Shown: positions 1 through 7,084 of the stretch, piece by piece | Layout: every line of letters begins with the position of its first letter | Position numbering within the stretch: the stretch's first letter is position 1 | Origin: Lachnospiraceae bacterium | Lineage (GTDB): Bacteria > Bacillota > Clostridia > Lachnospirales > Lachnospiraceae | Assembly (NCBI GenBank): GCA_029062885.1 | Contig: JAIDPH010000105.1 | Location: forward strand, 1 to 45,453 | Direction of reading: 5' to 3' | DNA length: 45,453 bases | Notes under the pieces: model-generated | Told to the model about the DNA's origin: nothing | Databases searched by the model: none | What the model saw: only the letters and a program-made list of their open reading frames with translations | Program-made: the position numbers and the translations under genes

Positions 1-180
1 TGGTTTATGGCAAATATGTAGAACAAAGATGTTCTTAGTGGTCAGGTCTGACCCATTTTTCGCAGATTATAAAAATCTACGAAAGCATACGATAAATACA
101 CCTCTATGATTATATTACCTAAAGTGAAAACTTCAAGAAAAGATTTGTACAATATTAAATGCGACTACAGAAAGATGGAC
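1..180. other. Non-coding window start with three short dyads
   Basis: No supportable gene is seen here. One frame is open from base 2 to a stop near 109 but has no start signal or recognisable motif. Three short inverted repeats follow each other: AGAACA-AAGA-TGTTCT (20-35), GGTCAG-GT-CTGACC (40-53) followed by CATTTTT, and TTTCG.AGATT/AATCT.CGAAA (58-84). The second could be the end of a transcript entering from outside the window, but its stem is short. Confidence 0.4.
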
Positions 181-209
181 TTGCATAAACGGATATGATA
201 TGCTATATT
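181..209 (+). promoter_or_regulatory. Promoter of the small RNA opposing the toxin gene
   Basis: A TTGCAT -35 (181-186) and a TATATT -10 (204-209) are separated by exactly 17 bases. The -10 is of the extended type (TGC just before it). Transcription would start near 216 and run toward the 3' end of the toxin gene on the other strand, which is the arrangement of an antitoxin RNA of a type I system. The call rests on promoter match and context only. Confidence 0.6.
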
Positions 210-215
210 TAAAAA

Positions 216-316
216 GAGGAAAACCAGAGAAGCGGCTACCCTCAATAATTTAAGCAATCACTGCTAAAAGCAGTCAGCCGTCACTATTGCAGTAGTTGGC
301 GGCTATTTTCGTTTTT
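216..316 (+). ncRNA. Putative type I antitoxin RNA (about 100 nt)
   Basis: Predicted from the promoter at 181-209 and a terminator hairpin AGCCGTCACTA...TAGTTGGCGGCT (about 276-304) followed by a T-rich run ending near 316. The RNA also holds a small hairpin ACTGC-TAAAA-GCAGT. It overlaps the last codons and 3' region of the toxin gene on the opposite strand, giving perfect antisense pairing there. Its 5' end carries ACCAGAGA plus GCGGCTACCCTC, a segment also present in the same sense in the toxin mRNA leader. Its ends are inferred, not observed. Confidence 0.5.
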
Positions 317-398
317 CCTTGAATATCTGATAACACAGACTAACAAGGGCGCAAATGAATATTCCAATTTGGATTAAATCCGCATATGTAACAAACAT
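303..398 (-). CDS. Small hydrophobic holin-like (type I) toxin peptide, 31 aa
   Basis: This gene is too short for the ORF track. It reads MFVTYADLIQIGIFICALVS and then LCYQIFKEKRK, followed by TAG. The short polar N-terminus, one membrane-spanning segment (about residues 8-24) and a basic tail match the Firmicutes putative holin-like toxin family (TxpA/BsrE-like, Hol_Tox). Such peptides insert in the membrane and are usually silenced by an antisense RNA. Start choice is firm: AAAGGAGGG lies 8 bases before the ATG. A TTGTAT-17-TAAAAT promoter sits at 488-516 and gives a leader of about 80 nt. The convergent small RNA at 216-316 covers its 3' end. Alternatives, such as a signalling or regulatory membrane peptide, are possible. 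I am fairly confident of the gene and less so of toxicity. Confidence 0.75.
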   Translation of the reverse strand: MFVTYADLIQIGIFICALVSLCYQIFKEKRK

Positions 399-481
399 TG
401 GCAACGCCCTCCTTTCTTTTGTCCGGAGGGTTAGCCCCTCCAAGATGGAGGGTAGCCGCCTTTGGCTCTCTGGTCTTCCAT
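399..481 (-). promoter_or_regulatory. Structured toxin mRNA leader with alternating anti-SD blocks
   Basis: Read along the toxin mRNA, the leader contains CCCTCC (452-447), GGAGGG (441-436), CCCTCC (430-425) and then the ribosome site GGAGGG (412-407). Each block can pair with its neighbour, so two alternative folds exist: blocks 1:2 plus 3:4 hide the ribosome site, while 2:3 exposes it. The segment 474-448 is also complementary to the sequence 243-223 past the 3' end of the toxin mRNA (arms of 8 and 12 bp), so a full-length transcript could close 5' end on 3' end, as is known for several type I toxin mRNAs. Confidence 0.55.
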
Positions 482-487
482 ACGTTC

Positions 488-516
488 ATTTTATCACGAT
501 ATTTTCATATATACAA
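488..516 (-). promoter_or_regulatory. Promoter of the holin-like toxin gene
   Basis: On the minus strand TTGTAT (516-511) and TAAAAT (493-488) are spaced by 17 bases, close to the sigma-A consensus. The predicted start near 481 gives the structured leader described separately. Confidence 0.6.
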
Positions 517-547
517 TCCCCCTTTAACGAGAAAACCAAGTTTCAGA

Positions 548-575
548 TTGAAAAAAAATCCATTTTATGTATAAT
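548..575 (+). promoter_or_regulatory. Promoter of the ABC-F gene
   Basis: TTGAAA (548-553) and a perfect TATAAT (570-575) are 16 bases apart. The start near 582 gives a leader of about 107 nt before the ABC-F start codon. It probably drives the three-gene plus-strand group ABC-F, PHP and perhaps HAD. Confidence 0.65.
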
Positions 576-592
576 GATATAAGTAAAGTAAA

Positions 593-686
593 AGTTTGAA
601 AGTAAACTTTCAAACTATTGATTAGTATGTGCGCTAAAGCGCACAAGGGGTATAAGAACGAAAATATAGAAAACAAGAGGTTTTAA
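593..686 (+). promoter_or_regulatory. ABC-F leader: two perfect hairpins and a possible 19-codon uORF
   Basis: Two perfect stem-loops with the same TAAA loop lie in the leader: AGTTTGAAAG/CTTTCAAACT (593-616) and TGTGCGC/GCGCACA (628-645). An upstream reading frame starts with ATG at 627, covers the second hairpin and stops at 684-686, two bases before the ABC-F ATG. It would read MCAKAHKGYKNENIENKRF. No good ribosome site precedes it, so translation is uncertain. Some ABC-F genes are controlled by translated leaders, which makes this worth noting. Confidence 0.4.
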
Positions 687-688
687 AC

Positions 689-2338
689 ATGATTAGTGCA
701 AACAATGTAACTTATAGAGTAGGCAAGAAAGCCCTCTTTGAGGATGTAAATATCAAATTTACAGAGGGTAACTGCTATGGTCTGATTGGCGCCAACGGTA
801 CAGGAAAGTCCACTTTTTTGAAAATCCTTTCAGGCGCATTGGAAACTACAAACGGTGACATTTCCATTACTCCCGGCCAGCGTCTTTCAGTGCTTGAGCA
901 GGACCATTTTAAATATGACACATATCCTGTCATGGACGTAGTTATCATGGGGAATGAGCGTCTGTACCAGATTATGAAAGAAAAAGACGCCATATATGCA
1001 AAAGAAGACTTTTCTGATGAAGACGGTATCCGCGCCAGTGAACTTGAAGCTGAATTTGCTGAAATGGACGGCTGGGATGCAGAGTCCAATGCTGCAATGC
1101 TGTTAAACGGTCTGGGAATCGACACCGAGCTTCATTACAGTACGATGGGTGATTTGAACAGTAATGAAAAGGTTAAAATACTACTTGCAAAGGCGCTGTT
1201 TGGTAATCCGGATATCCTGCTGCTTGACGAGCCTACAAACCACTTGGATCTGGACGCTATTGCATGGTTTGAAGATTTTTTAATTGACTTTGAAAATACG
1301 GTAATCGTGGTATCCCATGACCGTTATTTCCTGAATAAAGTATGTACGCATATTGCGGATATAGATTACGGCAAAATCCAGCTGTTTGCGGGCAACTATG
1401 ATTTCTGGTATGAATCCAGCCAGTTGATTATCAAACAGCGCAAGGAAGCCAACAAGAAGAAAGAAGAACAGATTAAGGAATTGCAGGAATTTATCTCCCG
1501 CTTCTCTGCTAATGCTTCCAAATCCAAACAGGCTACTTCCAGAAAACGTGCGCTTGAAAAAATTGAGTTGGACGATATCAAGCCTTCAAGCAGGAAATAT
1601 CCTTATATTGATTTCAGACCGGAACGTGAAATCGGCAATGAGGTTTTGACCGTGGAAGGCATCAGCAAGACCATAAACGGTGAAAAAGTCTTAGATAATA
1701 TTTCCTTTATAGTAGGACATGATGATAAAATCGCTTTTGTCGGTGGTAATGAGCTTGCTAAAACTACATTATTTAAAATTCTGGTAGGAGAATTGGAGCC
1801 GGATGAAGGTACTTATAAATGGGGTGTTACTACTTCACAGGCGTATTTCCCTAAGGATAACACGGATGAGTTCAATAACGATTATACGATAACCGAATGG
1901 CTGACCGGATATTCAGCTATCAAGGATGTCACATATGTCCGCGGCTTTTTAGGACGTATGCTTTTCGCAGGTGAAGACGGTGTTAAAAGGGTCAAAGTTC
2001 TCTCCGGTGGTGAGAAGGTCCGTTGCATGCTATCCAAAATGATGATAAGCGGAGCGAACTGTCTGATTTTTGACGAGCCTACCAATCATCTGGATATGGA
2101 GGCTATTACGGCACTCAATGAAGGTATGATGAAATTCAAAGGTGTGGAGCTTTTTTCCTGTCATGACCATCAAGTTGTACAGACTACCGCCAATCGTATC
2201 ATGGAGATTTTGCCAAACGGCTCACTGATTGATAAAATCACTACTTATGATGAGTATCTTGCCAATGATGAAATGGCGAGAAAACGTACTGTATACACCA
2301 GTACGGCAACAGATGAGGACGATTATGAAACAGATTGA
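689..2338 (+). CDS. ABC-F family ATPase (YkpA/YbiT-like), ribosome-associated
   Basis: This 549-aa protein has two ABC cassettes in one chain, no membrane segments and a central linker (about residues 245-310), as in ABC-F translation factors acting at the ribosome. Cassette 1 has Walker A GANGTGKST and Walker B ILLLDEPTNHLD, but its signature is LNSNE instead of LSGGQ. Cassette 2 has the degenerate Walker A GGNELAKTT and a canonical LSGGE signature. One composite ATP site is therefore standard and the other degenerate, which I believe fits the YkpA/YbiT branch. The start is supported by GAGG 8 bases upstream. Its 3' end overlaps the PHP gene by 14 bases. A housekeeping role is more likely than antibiotic resistance, but resistance cannot be excluded by reading alone. 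Confidence 0.88.
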   Translation: MISANNVTYRVGKKALFEDVNIKFTEGNCYGLIGANGTGKSTFLKILSGALETTNGDISITPGQRLSVLEQDHFKYDTYPVMDVVIMGNERLYQIMKEKDAIYAKEDFSDEDGIRASELEAEFAEMDGWDAESNAAMLLNGLGIDTELHYSTMGDLNSNEKVKILLAKALFGNPDILLLDEPTNHLDLDAIAWFEDFLIDFENTVIVVSHDRYFLNKVCTHIADIDYGKIQLFAGNYDFWYESSQLIIKQRKEANKKKEEQIKELQEFISRFSANASKSKQATSRKRALEKIELDDIKPSSRKYPYIDFRPEREIGNEVLTVEGISKTINGEKVLDNISFIVGHDDKIAFVGGNELAKTTLFKILVGELEPDEGTYKWGVTTSQAYFPKDNTDEFNNDYTITEWLTGYSAIKDVTYVRGFLGRMLFAGEDGVKRVKVLSGGEKVRCMLSKMMISGANCLIFDEPTNHLDMEAITALNEGMMKFKGVELFSCHDHQVVQTTANRIMEILPNGSLIDKITTYDEYLANDEMARKRTVYTSTATDEDDYETD

Positions 2339-3185
2339 TCTGCATGTACATTCAAATAAATCAGACGGAACATATACGCCCACAGCGCTTGTAGATTATG
2401 CCCTGCAAAAAGGGCTTTCTGCTTTCGCACTGACAGACCATGATACAACGGACGGTCTTGACGATGCGATCGCCTATGCAGAAGGCAAACCGATCGAAGT
2501 GATTCCGGGCATTGAGTTTTCTTCTGAAAATGAAGGAAAAGATATACATGTGGTGGGGCTTTATATCAATTATGACGCACCTGCTTTTCAGGCAAGACTG
2601 CAAGCCTTTGTAGATTCACGAATAAACCGTAATATCAAAATGTGCCGTAATCTACAGGAAGCCGGCATAGATATCACTTTCGATAAACTGTGCGCAGAGA
2701 ATCCCGGAGCAGTAATTACAAGAGCACACTATGCAGCATATCTTACGGAACACGGATATGTGACAAACCGCGCTGAAGCTTTCTCTAAATATGTCGGAGA
2801 CAATTGTAAGTATTATGTCCCAAGAGAAAAAATTACACCCGCACAGGCGGTAGAACTGATACTGCAGGCAGGAGGCATTCCGATACTTGCGCATCCTCCG
2901 CTTTATCATATGGGAAACGAACGTCTGGATGCTTTGGTTGGAGTTTTAAAACAAGCCGGATTAATGGGAATTGAAGCCATCTACAGCTCCTATAGCAATC
3001 AGGATGAACGCGATATGTTAAGGCTTGCTAAAAAGTATAACCTACTTCTAAGCGGTGGCTCGGATTTCCATGGTGATAATAAACCGGGGCTTGACCTTGG
3101 CACAGGCTATGGCAAGCTGTTCGTGCCGTATGAATTTCTTGAGAAAATAAAAGAAGCTGCCCAGGGGAACAAATCTGCAGGTTAA
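2325..3185 (+). CDS. PHP-domain phosphoesterase (RNase AM / YciV-TrpH type)
   Basis: The ORF track starts at 2229, but the natural start is the ATG at 2325: GAGG lies 6 bases before it and the PHP motif begins at once (DLHVHSNKSDGTYTP). That gives 286 aa and a 14-base overlap with the ABC-F gene, so translation is probably coupled. PHP metal-binding motifs are in order: HVHSxxSDG, DHDTTDG, a PGIEFS-E segment, AHP and GGSDFHGD. The family includes nucleoside 3',5'-bisphosphate phosphatases and the 5'-3' RNase AM that trims rRNA 5' ends. The exact substrate cannot be read here. Linkage to a ribosome-associated ABC-F protein mildly favours an RNA-related role, which is inference. Confidence 0.85.
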   Translation: MKQIDLHVHSNKSDGTYTPTALVDYALQKGLSAFALTDHDTTDGLDDAIAYAEGKPIEVIPGIEFSSENEGKDIHVVGLYINYDAPAFQARLQAFVDSRINRNIKMCRNLQEAGIDITFDKLCAENPGAVITRAHYAAYLTEHGYVTNRAEAFSKYVGDNCKYYVPREKITPAQAVELILQAGGIPILAHPPLYHMGNERLDALVGVLKQAGLMGIEAIYSSYSNQDERDMLRLAKKYNLLLSGGSDFHGDNKPGLDLGTGYGKLFVPYEFLEKIKEAAQGNKSAG

Positions 3186-3193
3186 GAAAAAGG

Positions 3194-3241
3194 CATAGAT
3201 ATTATATGACATAGATAATATAAGGTATAGATATTATTATG
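3194..3241 (+). repeat. Three tandem 16-bp repeats ending in the HAD start codon
   Basis: The units are CATAGATATTATATGA, CATAGATAATATAAGG and TATAGATATTATTATG. The ATAGAT core recurs at 3195, 3211 and 3227, an exact 16-base period. The second unit supplies the only SD-like AAGG and the third ends in the ATG of the next gene. Slippage origin or a protein-binding array are both possible. Confidence 0.6.
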
Positions 3242-4042
3242 AAAATACTATTTACTGATTTAGACGGCACATTACTTAATAATCAAAGCATAGTATCAGA
3301 GAATACCAAGACTTTTCTTAATGATTTCATTAATGCGGGTCATAAACTTGTACTCTCCTCCGGAAGACCGCTTAACAGCATTCTGGAAGTTAAGGAGCTT
3401 GCCGGTCTTAATTATCCCGGTATTCTTATTATAGCATACAACGGAGCTCTGATTTTTGACTGTGACAGTAAGTCGGCTATTTTAGAAAAAAGGCTGCCGC
3501 TTTCTTATGTATCATATTTACAGGCACAGGCAAAATCTCAGAAACTTCACATCCAGACCTATACTGATAATGAAGTCGTCAATACTGCGGATGATGAGGA
3601 AATCCGTTTTTATCGAAGAAGAATCCATCTTCCCCTTGTTTTGGCTGATGATTATGCTTCTTTCCTTAAGAAGGAACCTCTTAAAATGCTTGCTATTCAT
3701 CTGAAAGACCACAGTAGATTGACTGATTTCTGCGATTCGATTTCTGACTGGGCGGCAGATAAAGTTCAATATATTTTTTCCAACGATTATTATCTGGAAA
3801 TCTTTAATAAAGACGCCGGAAAAGGTAATGCAGTCCGCTATGTCTGTGATCATTTCAATATTCCGCGCTCAAACACCTACGCTGCAGGAGATGCTCAAAA
3901 CGATATCTCGATGTTAGAAGCTGCCGGCTGCGGAATCGCTATGCTCAATGCTGCTGACATAGTAAAAAAATCCGCCGATGCCATCACCGTAAAAGATAAT
4001 GACAACGACGGACTTGCCGAATATATGCGGACTGTTCTATAG
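3239..4042 (+). CDS. HAD-superfamily (Cof-type) phosphatase
   Basis: This 267-aa cytoplasmic protein has the HAD motif I DLDGTLL at residues 7-13, a motif II-like LSSGR near residue 40, and a C-terminal GDAQNDISML that supplies the motif IV acidic residues. A type IIB cap lies between them. These are the marks of Cof/YidA-like sugar-phosphate or flavin-phosphate phosphatases; the substrate cannot be assigned. The start is at the beginning of the conserved motif. The SD is weak (AAGG, 13 bases away) and lies in a tandem repeat. The gene ends only 5 bases from the converging acidic-protein gene, with no obvious terminator between. Confidence 0.85.
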   Translation: MKILFTDLDGTLLNNQSIVSENTKTFLNDFINAGHKLVLSSGRPLNSILEVKELAGLNYPGILIIAYNGALIFDCDSKSAILEKRLPLSYVSYLQAQAKSQKLHIQTYTDNEVVNTADDEEIRFYRRRIHLPLVLADDYASFLKKEPLKMLAIHLKDHSRLTDFCDSISDWAADKVQYIFSNDYYLEIFNKDAGKGNAVRYVCDHFNIPRSNTYAAGDAQNDISMLEAAGCGIAMLNAADIVKKSADAITVKDNDNDGLAEYMRTVL

Positions 4043-4047
4043 AAGCT

Positions 4048-4305
4048 CTACCCTTCGACAATCAGATATCGCCCATCACCTATATCAAAGACTTCCTCAG
4101 CTTCCAGAATGTCTTCTTCATTTCCTGCTTCAACATCATAACCTTCTTCATCAAAATATTCCCATACTTCCTGCACGGAATCTACCACAACCGCCATACA
4201 TTCTTCCAGAAAGTCATCCGCTTCTTCCATTGTCGCAGCCACATCCTCTGGAAACAGTTGTCCCTGCTTGTCTAAAAAACATTTTAATACCGCATCATCA
4301 AACAT
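4048..4305 (-). CDS. Small acidic conserved-type protein, function unknown
   Basis: The ATG at 4305 is preferred to the one at 4320 because GGAGGGG lies 6 bases before it; this gives 85 aa. The protein is very acidic (for example ATMEEADDFLEEC and AGNEEDILEAEEVF), has no signal peptide or membrane segment, and ends IGDGRYLIVEG. I do not recognise a family with certainty; it loosely resembles small acidic Clostridia proteins such as DUF1292. It is the last gene of the pheA-ppx-ppk-maf group, 25 bases after maf, so it is probably co-transcribed. No function is assigned. Confidence 0.65.
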   Translation of the reverse strand: MFDDAVLKCFLDKQGQLFPEDVAATMEEADDFLEECMAVVVDSVQEVWEYFDEEGYDVEAGNEEDILEAEEVFDIGDGRYLIVEG

Positions 4306-4330
4306 ATAAAACCCCTCCATTTATTTTAAT

Positions 4331-4918
4331 CTATATTAGATTTCTACTCTTCATCTCCTGATACACTCTTCCTACCGGTAACCCTACCACATTGGTATAG
4401 TCTCCGCAAATCCCCTGAATATAGGCTGCAAACCGGCCCTGAATCGCATAGGCTCCCGCTTTATCCATTGGCTCGCCTGAGTTTACATAACTTTGAATTT
4501 CTTCTTCCGTCATGGAATAGACGGTAACATCTGTGCATTCATGGAAAGTATGGAACATCGCCGGAGTATCTTTATATTTCCATGCAAGTGTAATTCCTGT
4601 GTAGACCTGATGGCTTTTGCCCTGAATATCCCGCAGCATCCGACATGCATCCTCTTTATCCTTTGGCTTTCCCATAATTTTTCCCCAGCATGAAACCACA
4701 GTATCCGCTCCGATTACCACGAAGTCTTCTTTCATCGTCTCAGATAATTGTCCGCAGATATCCACAGCTTTCTGATATGACAGTTCTTCTACGACCTCTT
4801 CCGGCGCAGTTTTGGTAATCTTCTCTTCTTTTCCGCTCGGCATGGTTTTAAAGGATAAACCTGCCTGCTTTAACAGCTCTTTCCGCCTCGGAGAAGCAGA
4901 CGCCAATATAATCTTCAT
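4331..4918 (-). CDS. maf: Maf-like nucleoside triphosphate pyrophosphatase
   Basis: The 195-aa protein begins with the Maf signature ILASASPRRKELL. It continues with the conserved acidic VIGADTVV segment, GKPKD, HQVYTGI and the family's YAIQGRFA..I.GDY.NVVGLP tail. Maf/YhdE proteins hydrolyse dTTP, UTP or modified pyrimidine nucleotides to the monophosphate and pyrophosphate; they are house-cleaning enzymes linked to septum control. Length is normal for the family. It follows ppk by 18 bases on the same strand, so it is in an operon with polyphosphate enzymes. Confidence 0.92.
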   Translation of the reverse strand: MKIILASASPRRKELLKQAGLSFKTMPSGKEEKITKTAPEEVVEELSYQKAVDICGQLSETMKEDFVVIGADTVVSCWGKIMGKPKDKEDACRMLRDIQGKSHQVYTGITLAWKYKDTPAMFHTFHECTDVTVYSMTEEEIQSYVNSGEPMDKAGAYAIQGRFAAYIQGICGDYTNVVGLPVGRVYQEMKSRNLI

Positions 4919-4936
4919 ATGAATAACCGTACCTTT

Positions 4937-7063
4937 CTATCTATGATTCGTCTCCGGAATAAACACACGCCGGTCCGTGGAATCTTTCTTTTTTCTTGCT
5001 TCCGATTTTGCTTCCTTACAGAATGAAAGCTGTGAATTAAAGGCTTCCTTATCCTGCTTTCCGACTTTCTCATAAGTGCCGTCCGGAAGCAGCATATGCG
5101 CCTTAACAGTATCGCTTAACTGACTCTGCAGAATGTGCATTATCTTCTGCTGCAGCGCAGGTTTCTCAATCGGAAACATGATTTCCACACGCCTTTCCAG
5201 ATTTCTTGGCATCCAGTCTGCGCTGGCGCAATAATATTCCGGTCTGCCGTCGTTTTCAAAATAGAAAATTCTGGCGTGTTCCAGATAATTTCCTACAATA
5301 GAGCGGACGCTGATATTCTCACTGATTCCGGGCATTCCTACCCTAAGGCAGCATATACCCCTGATGATAAGCTCTATCTTCACACCTGCGACGCTCGCCT
5401 CATAGAGTGCTTCAATTATGTCTTTGTCGCACAGAGCATTCATCTTGGCAATAATCTTTGCTTCCCTTCCCTGCCGTGCATACTCCTTCTCCCTGTTTAT
5501 CAGGTATAAAAACTTATCCTTGAGCCATAGGGGTGCAAGAGACAGTTTATTCCATGAACGTGGCTCCGAATATCCTGAAAGCATGTTAAAGACTGCCGTA
5601 GCATCTTCGCCTATCGTCTCTGAGCATGTCAATAACCCTAAGTCCGTATACAGCTTCGCAGTTGAGTCATTGTAGTTACCGGTTCCAAGATGTACATACC
5701 TCCGTATGCCATTCTCTTCTCTTCGCACTACCAGAGTAATCTTGCTGTGCGTCTTTAAGCCTACCAGTCCGTATATAACATGGCAGCCCGCTTTCTCCAA
5801 TCTTCTTGCCCACACAATATTGTTTTCTTCATCAAATCTGGCTTTTAGTTCTACCAGAACCGAAACCTGCTTGCCGTTATCAGCCGCCTGTTCCAGAGCT
5901 GCAATAATCGGAGAATTACCACTTACCCTGTAAAGTGTCTGCTTTATAGCAAGTACATCCGGGTCTTTTGCTGCCTGGGCAATGAAACGCACTACCGGCT
6001 CAAAGGTCTGATAAGGATGGAACATCAGGATATCGCCTTCCCTAATCTTTTCAAAGACATTTTCGTCTTCCGGCAGTTCCGGTACAGGCTGCGGTTCATG
6101 ATAGCTATGCTCTTTCAAGTCATCAAAGCCTTCCATTGCATACATCTTCATCAAAAATGTCAGGTCAAGCGGCCCGTCAATCGGATAAATATCTTCCTCA
6201 CCTATATGCAGATCGGAAAGTATGATCTTAAGCAGTCTTAAGTCCATGCCCGATTCCACTTCCAGGCGGATTGCCTGTCCCCACTGCCTCTTTTTAAGCT
6301 GTTTTTCTATTTCTTTAAGCAGGTCCTCTGTCTCTTCTTCTTCTATTGATAAATCGGCGTTTCTCATAATACGGAACGGATAAGCGCATACGATATCATA
6401 ATTCAGGAATAATTTGTGGATATTCCGCTCAATCACTTCCTCTAAAAGAATGACTCTGCATCTCTCCTCGCCCGGTATGGTTACAATTCTCGAAAGAACA
6501 CTGGGTACCTGAACAGTCGCAAACTCCAGTTCTTCTTCTCCGCTCTTTTTTCGCACCAATGCTCCGATATTTAGCGATTTATTGCGAATCAGCGGGAATG
6601 GCCTTGAGGAATCCACTGCCATCGGCGTTAGAACCGGATATACATTATCCGCGAAATATTTATCCACATAAGCGCCTTCATCCTCAGTCAAATCCTCATG
6701 ATGTGAAATAAGCCGGATTCCGTTTTCCATAAGCTGTGGAAGCAGACAATTATTATATGTATCATATTGCTGCTTTACGAGCTCATGTGTCTTTTGATTT
6801 ACTTTTTCAAGCTGCATCCCGGGCGTAAGACCCGCAATATCTTTTTTACTATAGCCTGCATTGACCATATCTTTTAAGGATGCCACTCTTACCATAAAGA
6901 ATTCATCCAGATTGGAGGCTGTAATGCTTAAAAACTTAAGTCTTTCGAATAGCGGAAGCTGTTCATCCATCGCCTCGCTTAAGACTCTCTTGTCAAAGAG
7001 AAGCCAGCTAAGCTCTCTGTTTGTATAGTATTCCGCCTTAGAAAAATCTTCTATTTCCGACAT
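4937..7063 (-). CDS. ppk: Polyphosphate kinase (PPK1)
   Basis: PPK1 makes inorganic polyphosphate from ATP. The family order is clear: the N-terminal YYTNRELSWLLFDKRVL and LKFLSITASNLDEFFMVRV, the head domain, and the catalytic DxxHP-type region with LMFHPYQTFEPVV, ALKQTLYRVS-like AIKQTLYRVSGNS, the autophosphorylation segment GLKTHSKI, YVHLGTGNYND, and the C-terminal RRVEIMFPI. Length (708 aa) is normal. The track's first ATG (7075) is only one base from AGAAAGG, so the second in-frame ATG at 7063, about 12 bases from that site, is preferred. It is directly downstream of ppx, separated by two competing hairpins. A C-terminal tail after MLLPDGTYEKV is lysine-rich. Confidence 0.95.
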   Translation of the reverse strand: MSEIEDFSKAEYYTNRELSWLLFDKRVLSEAMDEQLPLFERLKFLSITASNLDEFFMVRVASLKDMVNAGYSKKDIAGLTPGMQLEKVNQKTHELVKQQYDTYNNCLLPQLMENGIRLISHHEDLTEDEGAYVDKYFADNVYPVLTPMAVDSSRPFPLIRNKSLNIGALVRKKSGEEELEFATVQVPSVLSRIVTIPGEERCRVILLEEVIERNIHKLFLNYDIVCAYPFRIMRNADLSIEEEETEDLLKEIEKQLKKRQWGQAIRLEVESGMDLRLLKIILSDLHIGEEDIYPIDGPLDLTFLMKMYAMEGFDDLKEHSYHEPQPVPELPEDENVFEKIREGDILMFHPYQTFEPVVRFIAQAAKDPDVLAIKQTLYRVSGNSPIIAALEQAADNGKQVSVLVELKARFDEENNIVWARRLEKAGCHVIYGLVGLKTHSKITLVVRREENGIRRYVHLGTGNYNDSTAKLYTDLGLLTCSETIGEDATAVFNMLSGYSEPRSWNKLSLAPLWLKDKFLYLINREKEYARQGREAKIIAKMNALCDKDIIEALYEASVAGVKIELIIRGICCLRVGMPGISENISVRSIVGNYLEHARIFYFENDGRPEYYCASADWMPRNLERRVEIMFPIEKPALQQKIMHILQSQLSDTVKAHMLLPDGTYEKVGKQDKEAFNSQLSFCKEAKSEARKKKDSTDRRVFIPETNHR

Positions 7064-7084
7064 ACCATTGCCCATGCCTTTCTC

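Noticed and set aside
1-109. Open frame at the window start as a partial gene
   Set aside because: Thirty-five codons with no recognised motif and several dyads; too little to call coding.
355-582. Track ORF of 75 aa over the toxin leader
   Set aside because: It is antisense to the toxin gene and its leader, has no ribosome site, and its composition does not look like a protein.
1735-1780. Frameshift in the second Walker A of the ABC-F gene
   Set aside because: The frame is open and flanking residues match the family; substitutions rather than an indel explain GGNELAKTT.
3999-4361. Track ORF 120 aa (+) rich in His, Leu and Pro
   Set aside because: Shadow of the acidic protein gene on the other strand, which has a strong ribosome site.
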